In this document: positions 5,927-6,682 of the stretch, one piece after another
Layout of the letters: the number at the start of each line of letters is the position of its first letter
Position numbering within the stretch: the stretch's first letter is position 1
DNA from: Calditrichia bacterium
GTDB taxonomy: Bacteria > Calditrichota > Calditrichia > Calditrichales > Calditrichaceae
NCBI GenBank assembly: GCA_027039465.1
Contig: JALWEA010000606.1
Span: 1 to 6,682, forward strand
Direction of reading: 5' to 3'
DNA: 6,682 nucleotides
Translations under genes and position numbers: made by a program
The notes under the pieces: generated by a model
The model's database searches: none
Told to the model about the DNA's origin: nothing
Seen by the model: the letters and a program-made list of their open reading frames with translations, nothing else

Positions 5927-6514
5927 ATGCTATTGGATAAAGCAGTCTTTCTGGATCGGGACGGAACAATTATCGAGCAAATGGGTTATATTAATCACTT
6001 TAGTCGCATAAAAATTTTTCCCTTTGCCGTGGAAGCGATTCGCCTGTTCAGACAGGCAAATTTCAAAATCATTGTGGTTACGAATCAGGCCGGAGTGGCT
6101 AAAGGATATTTAAGCGAATCCTATTTGAATGAGATGCACGAGCGCATGCTTTCTCAATTTGAAACGATGGGCGCGAAAATCGATCGTTTGTATTATTGCC
6201 CGCATCATCCCAAAGAAGGCAAGGGAGAATACAAAAAGGATTGCAATTGTCGTAAACCCAAAACCGGAATGATCGATAAGGCGGTTAAAGAATTCGATAT
6301 TGATTTGAAAAGATCCATTGTAATCGGAGATCGTGATTCCGATATTGAGATGGCGCATCGTGCGCAAATACGTTCGGCTTTTGTTCTTACGGGTTACGGT
6401 ACGGGAGAATATGTGAATTCAAAAGGGGCTTTACCTTTTAAGCCCACGTTTATTTTTAATGACCTTTTACAAGCGGCTCAAACGATTGTTCATTTAGACC
6501 TTGCGACTAATTGA
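5927..6514 (+). CDS. gmhB: D-glycero-beta-D-manno-heptose-1,7-bisphosphate 7-phosphatase GmhB
   Basis: A cytoplasmic HAD-superfamily phosphatase that removes the C7 phosphate of heptose bisphosphate on the way to ADP-heptose, used for the lipopolysaccharide inner core (a GDP-heptose variant of the pathway exists). The 195 residues fit the family. HAD motif I is FLDRDGT (8-14) with nucleophile Asp10 and acid/base Asp12, motif II is VVTNQAG (50-56), motif III is CRKPKTGM (108-115) and motif IV is VIGDRDSDIEMA (132-143). The GmhB zinc loop is present: CPHH (91-94) and CNC (106-108), with Cys91, His93, Cys106 and Cys108 as likely ligands. ATG 5927 is the first start after an in-frame stop at 5918-5920; its Shine-Dalgarno is poor (CGGG at 5921-5924). 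The related histidinol-phosphate phosphatase domain of HisB is the main alternative, but no his genes are present. No other heptose genes are adjacent. Confidence 0.9.
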   Translation: MLLDKAVFLDRDGTIIEQMGYINHFSRIKIFPFAVEAIRLFRQANFKIIVVTNQAGVAKGYLSESYLNEMHERMLSQFETMGAKIDRLYYCPHHPKEGKGEYKKDCNCRKPKTGMIDKAVKEFDIDLKRSIVIGDRDSDIEMAHRAQIRSAFVLTGYGTGEYVNSKGALPFKPTFIFNDLLQAAQTIVHLDLATN

Positions 6515-6539
6515 CAGATGTGACGCTTATCGTTATATT
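6511..6539 (+). promoter_or_regulatory. Strong sigma-70-type promoter for the downstream lipoprotein gene
   Basis: TTGACA (6511-6516) is a perfect -35 hexamer, and TATATT (6534-6539) matches the -10 at five of six positions with the ideal 17-bp spacing. The gmhB stop codon TGA (6512-6514) lies within the -35 box. Transcription would begin near 6546 and give a leader of about 26 nt containing AAGGAAG (6554-6560) before ATG 6572. Confidence 0.75.
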
Positions 6540-6571
6540 TACGCATTTTATTTAAGGAAGAGCGGGTTGCG

Positions 6572-6682
6572 ATGAAGAAAATTCTGATTCTGTTTTTAAT
6601 ACTGAGCGGTTGGATTATTTCGTGCCAGAAATTAAATCCGATTGAACCACCGAAAGAATTCAGGGCTATTGATGAGTTCGGT
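6572..6682 (+). CDS. Putative lipoprotein, N-terminal fragment (cut by window end)
   Basis: Thirty-seven codons are visible, starting MKKILILFLILSGWIISCQK. This is a lipoprotein signal peptide: two lysines, a hydrophobic stretch (4-16) and a lipobox IISC with Cys18 as the expected lipidated residue, followed by a Pro/Glu-rich linker (IEPPKEF). The protein is therefore probably exported and anchored in a membrane. AAGGAAG lies 11 nt before the start, which is a rather long spacing, and a strong promoter precedes it. The frame is open to the window edge. Nothing visible identifies the mature domain, so no function is proposed. Confidence 0.75.
   Translation, partial: MKKILILFLILSGWIISCQKLNPIEPPKEFRAIDEFG

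Overview
The window suggests a moderately AT-rich, Gram-negative (diderm) bacterium. It encodes a GmhB-type heptose bisphosphate phosphatase, which belongs to the pathway making ADP-heptose for lipopolysaccharide, and the start of a lipoprotein. Promoters look like the ordinary sigma-70 type (TTGACA / TATATT) rather than the Bacteroidetes TAnnTTTG type. I cannot place the phylum from sequence alone; the gene content would fit a lineage outside the classical Proteobacteria, such as Calditrichota or a related FCB group, but that is a guess. A near-consensus parS site at the left edge, next to rsmG (gidB), suggests the window lies in the origin-proximal part of the chromosome.

Layout, all genes on the + strand. 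(1) parS site, then rsmG (16S rRNA G527 methyltransferase), overlapped by murQ (MurNAc-6-phosphate etherase, peptidoglycan recycling), closed by a strong intrinsic terminator. (2) A likely promoter flanked by an inverted repeat, then two adjacent multi-pass membrane proteins, both divergent members of the cation:proton antiporter (CPA2/Kef-like) fold. They are separated by 3 nt and followed by a weaker terminator. (3) glgA (ADP-glucose glycogen/starch synthase, GT5), followed by a hairpin with a T-tract. (4) gmhB, whose stop codon lies inside the -35 box of a very good promoter for (5) a lipoprotein gene cut off by the window end.

There is no sign of phage, insertion sequences, CRISPR or tRNA/rRNA genes. 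These are mostly housekeeping and envelope genes in short transcription units. The least ordinary part is the tandem antiporter-like pair: by eye both proteins have lost the conserved membrane aspartate used for ion/proton exchange (one reads Asp-Asn, the other Lys-Ala), which raises the possibility of an obligate heterodimer or a non-canonical or sensory function. Second is a GlgA in which the lysine of the KxGGL substrate motif is isoleucine and the active-site arginine of the RLTxQKG motif is lysine. Third is the placement of parS in the translation-initiation region of rsmG.
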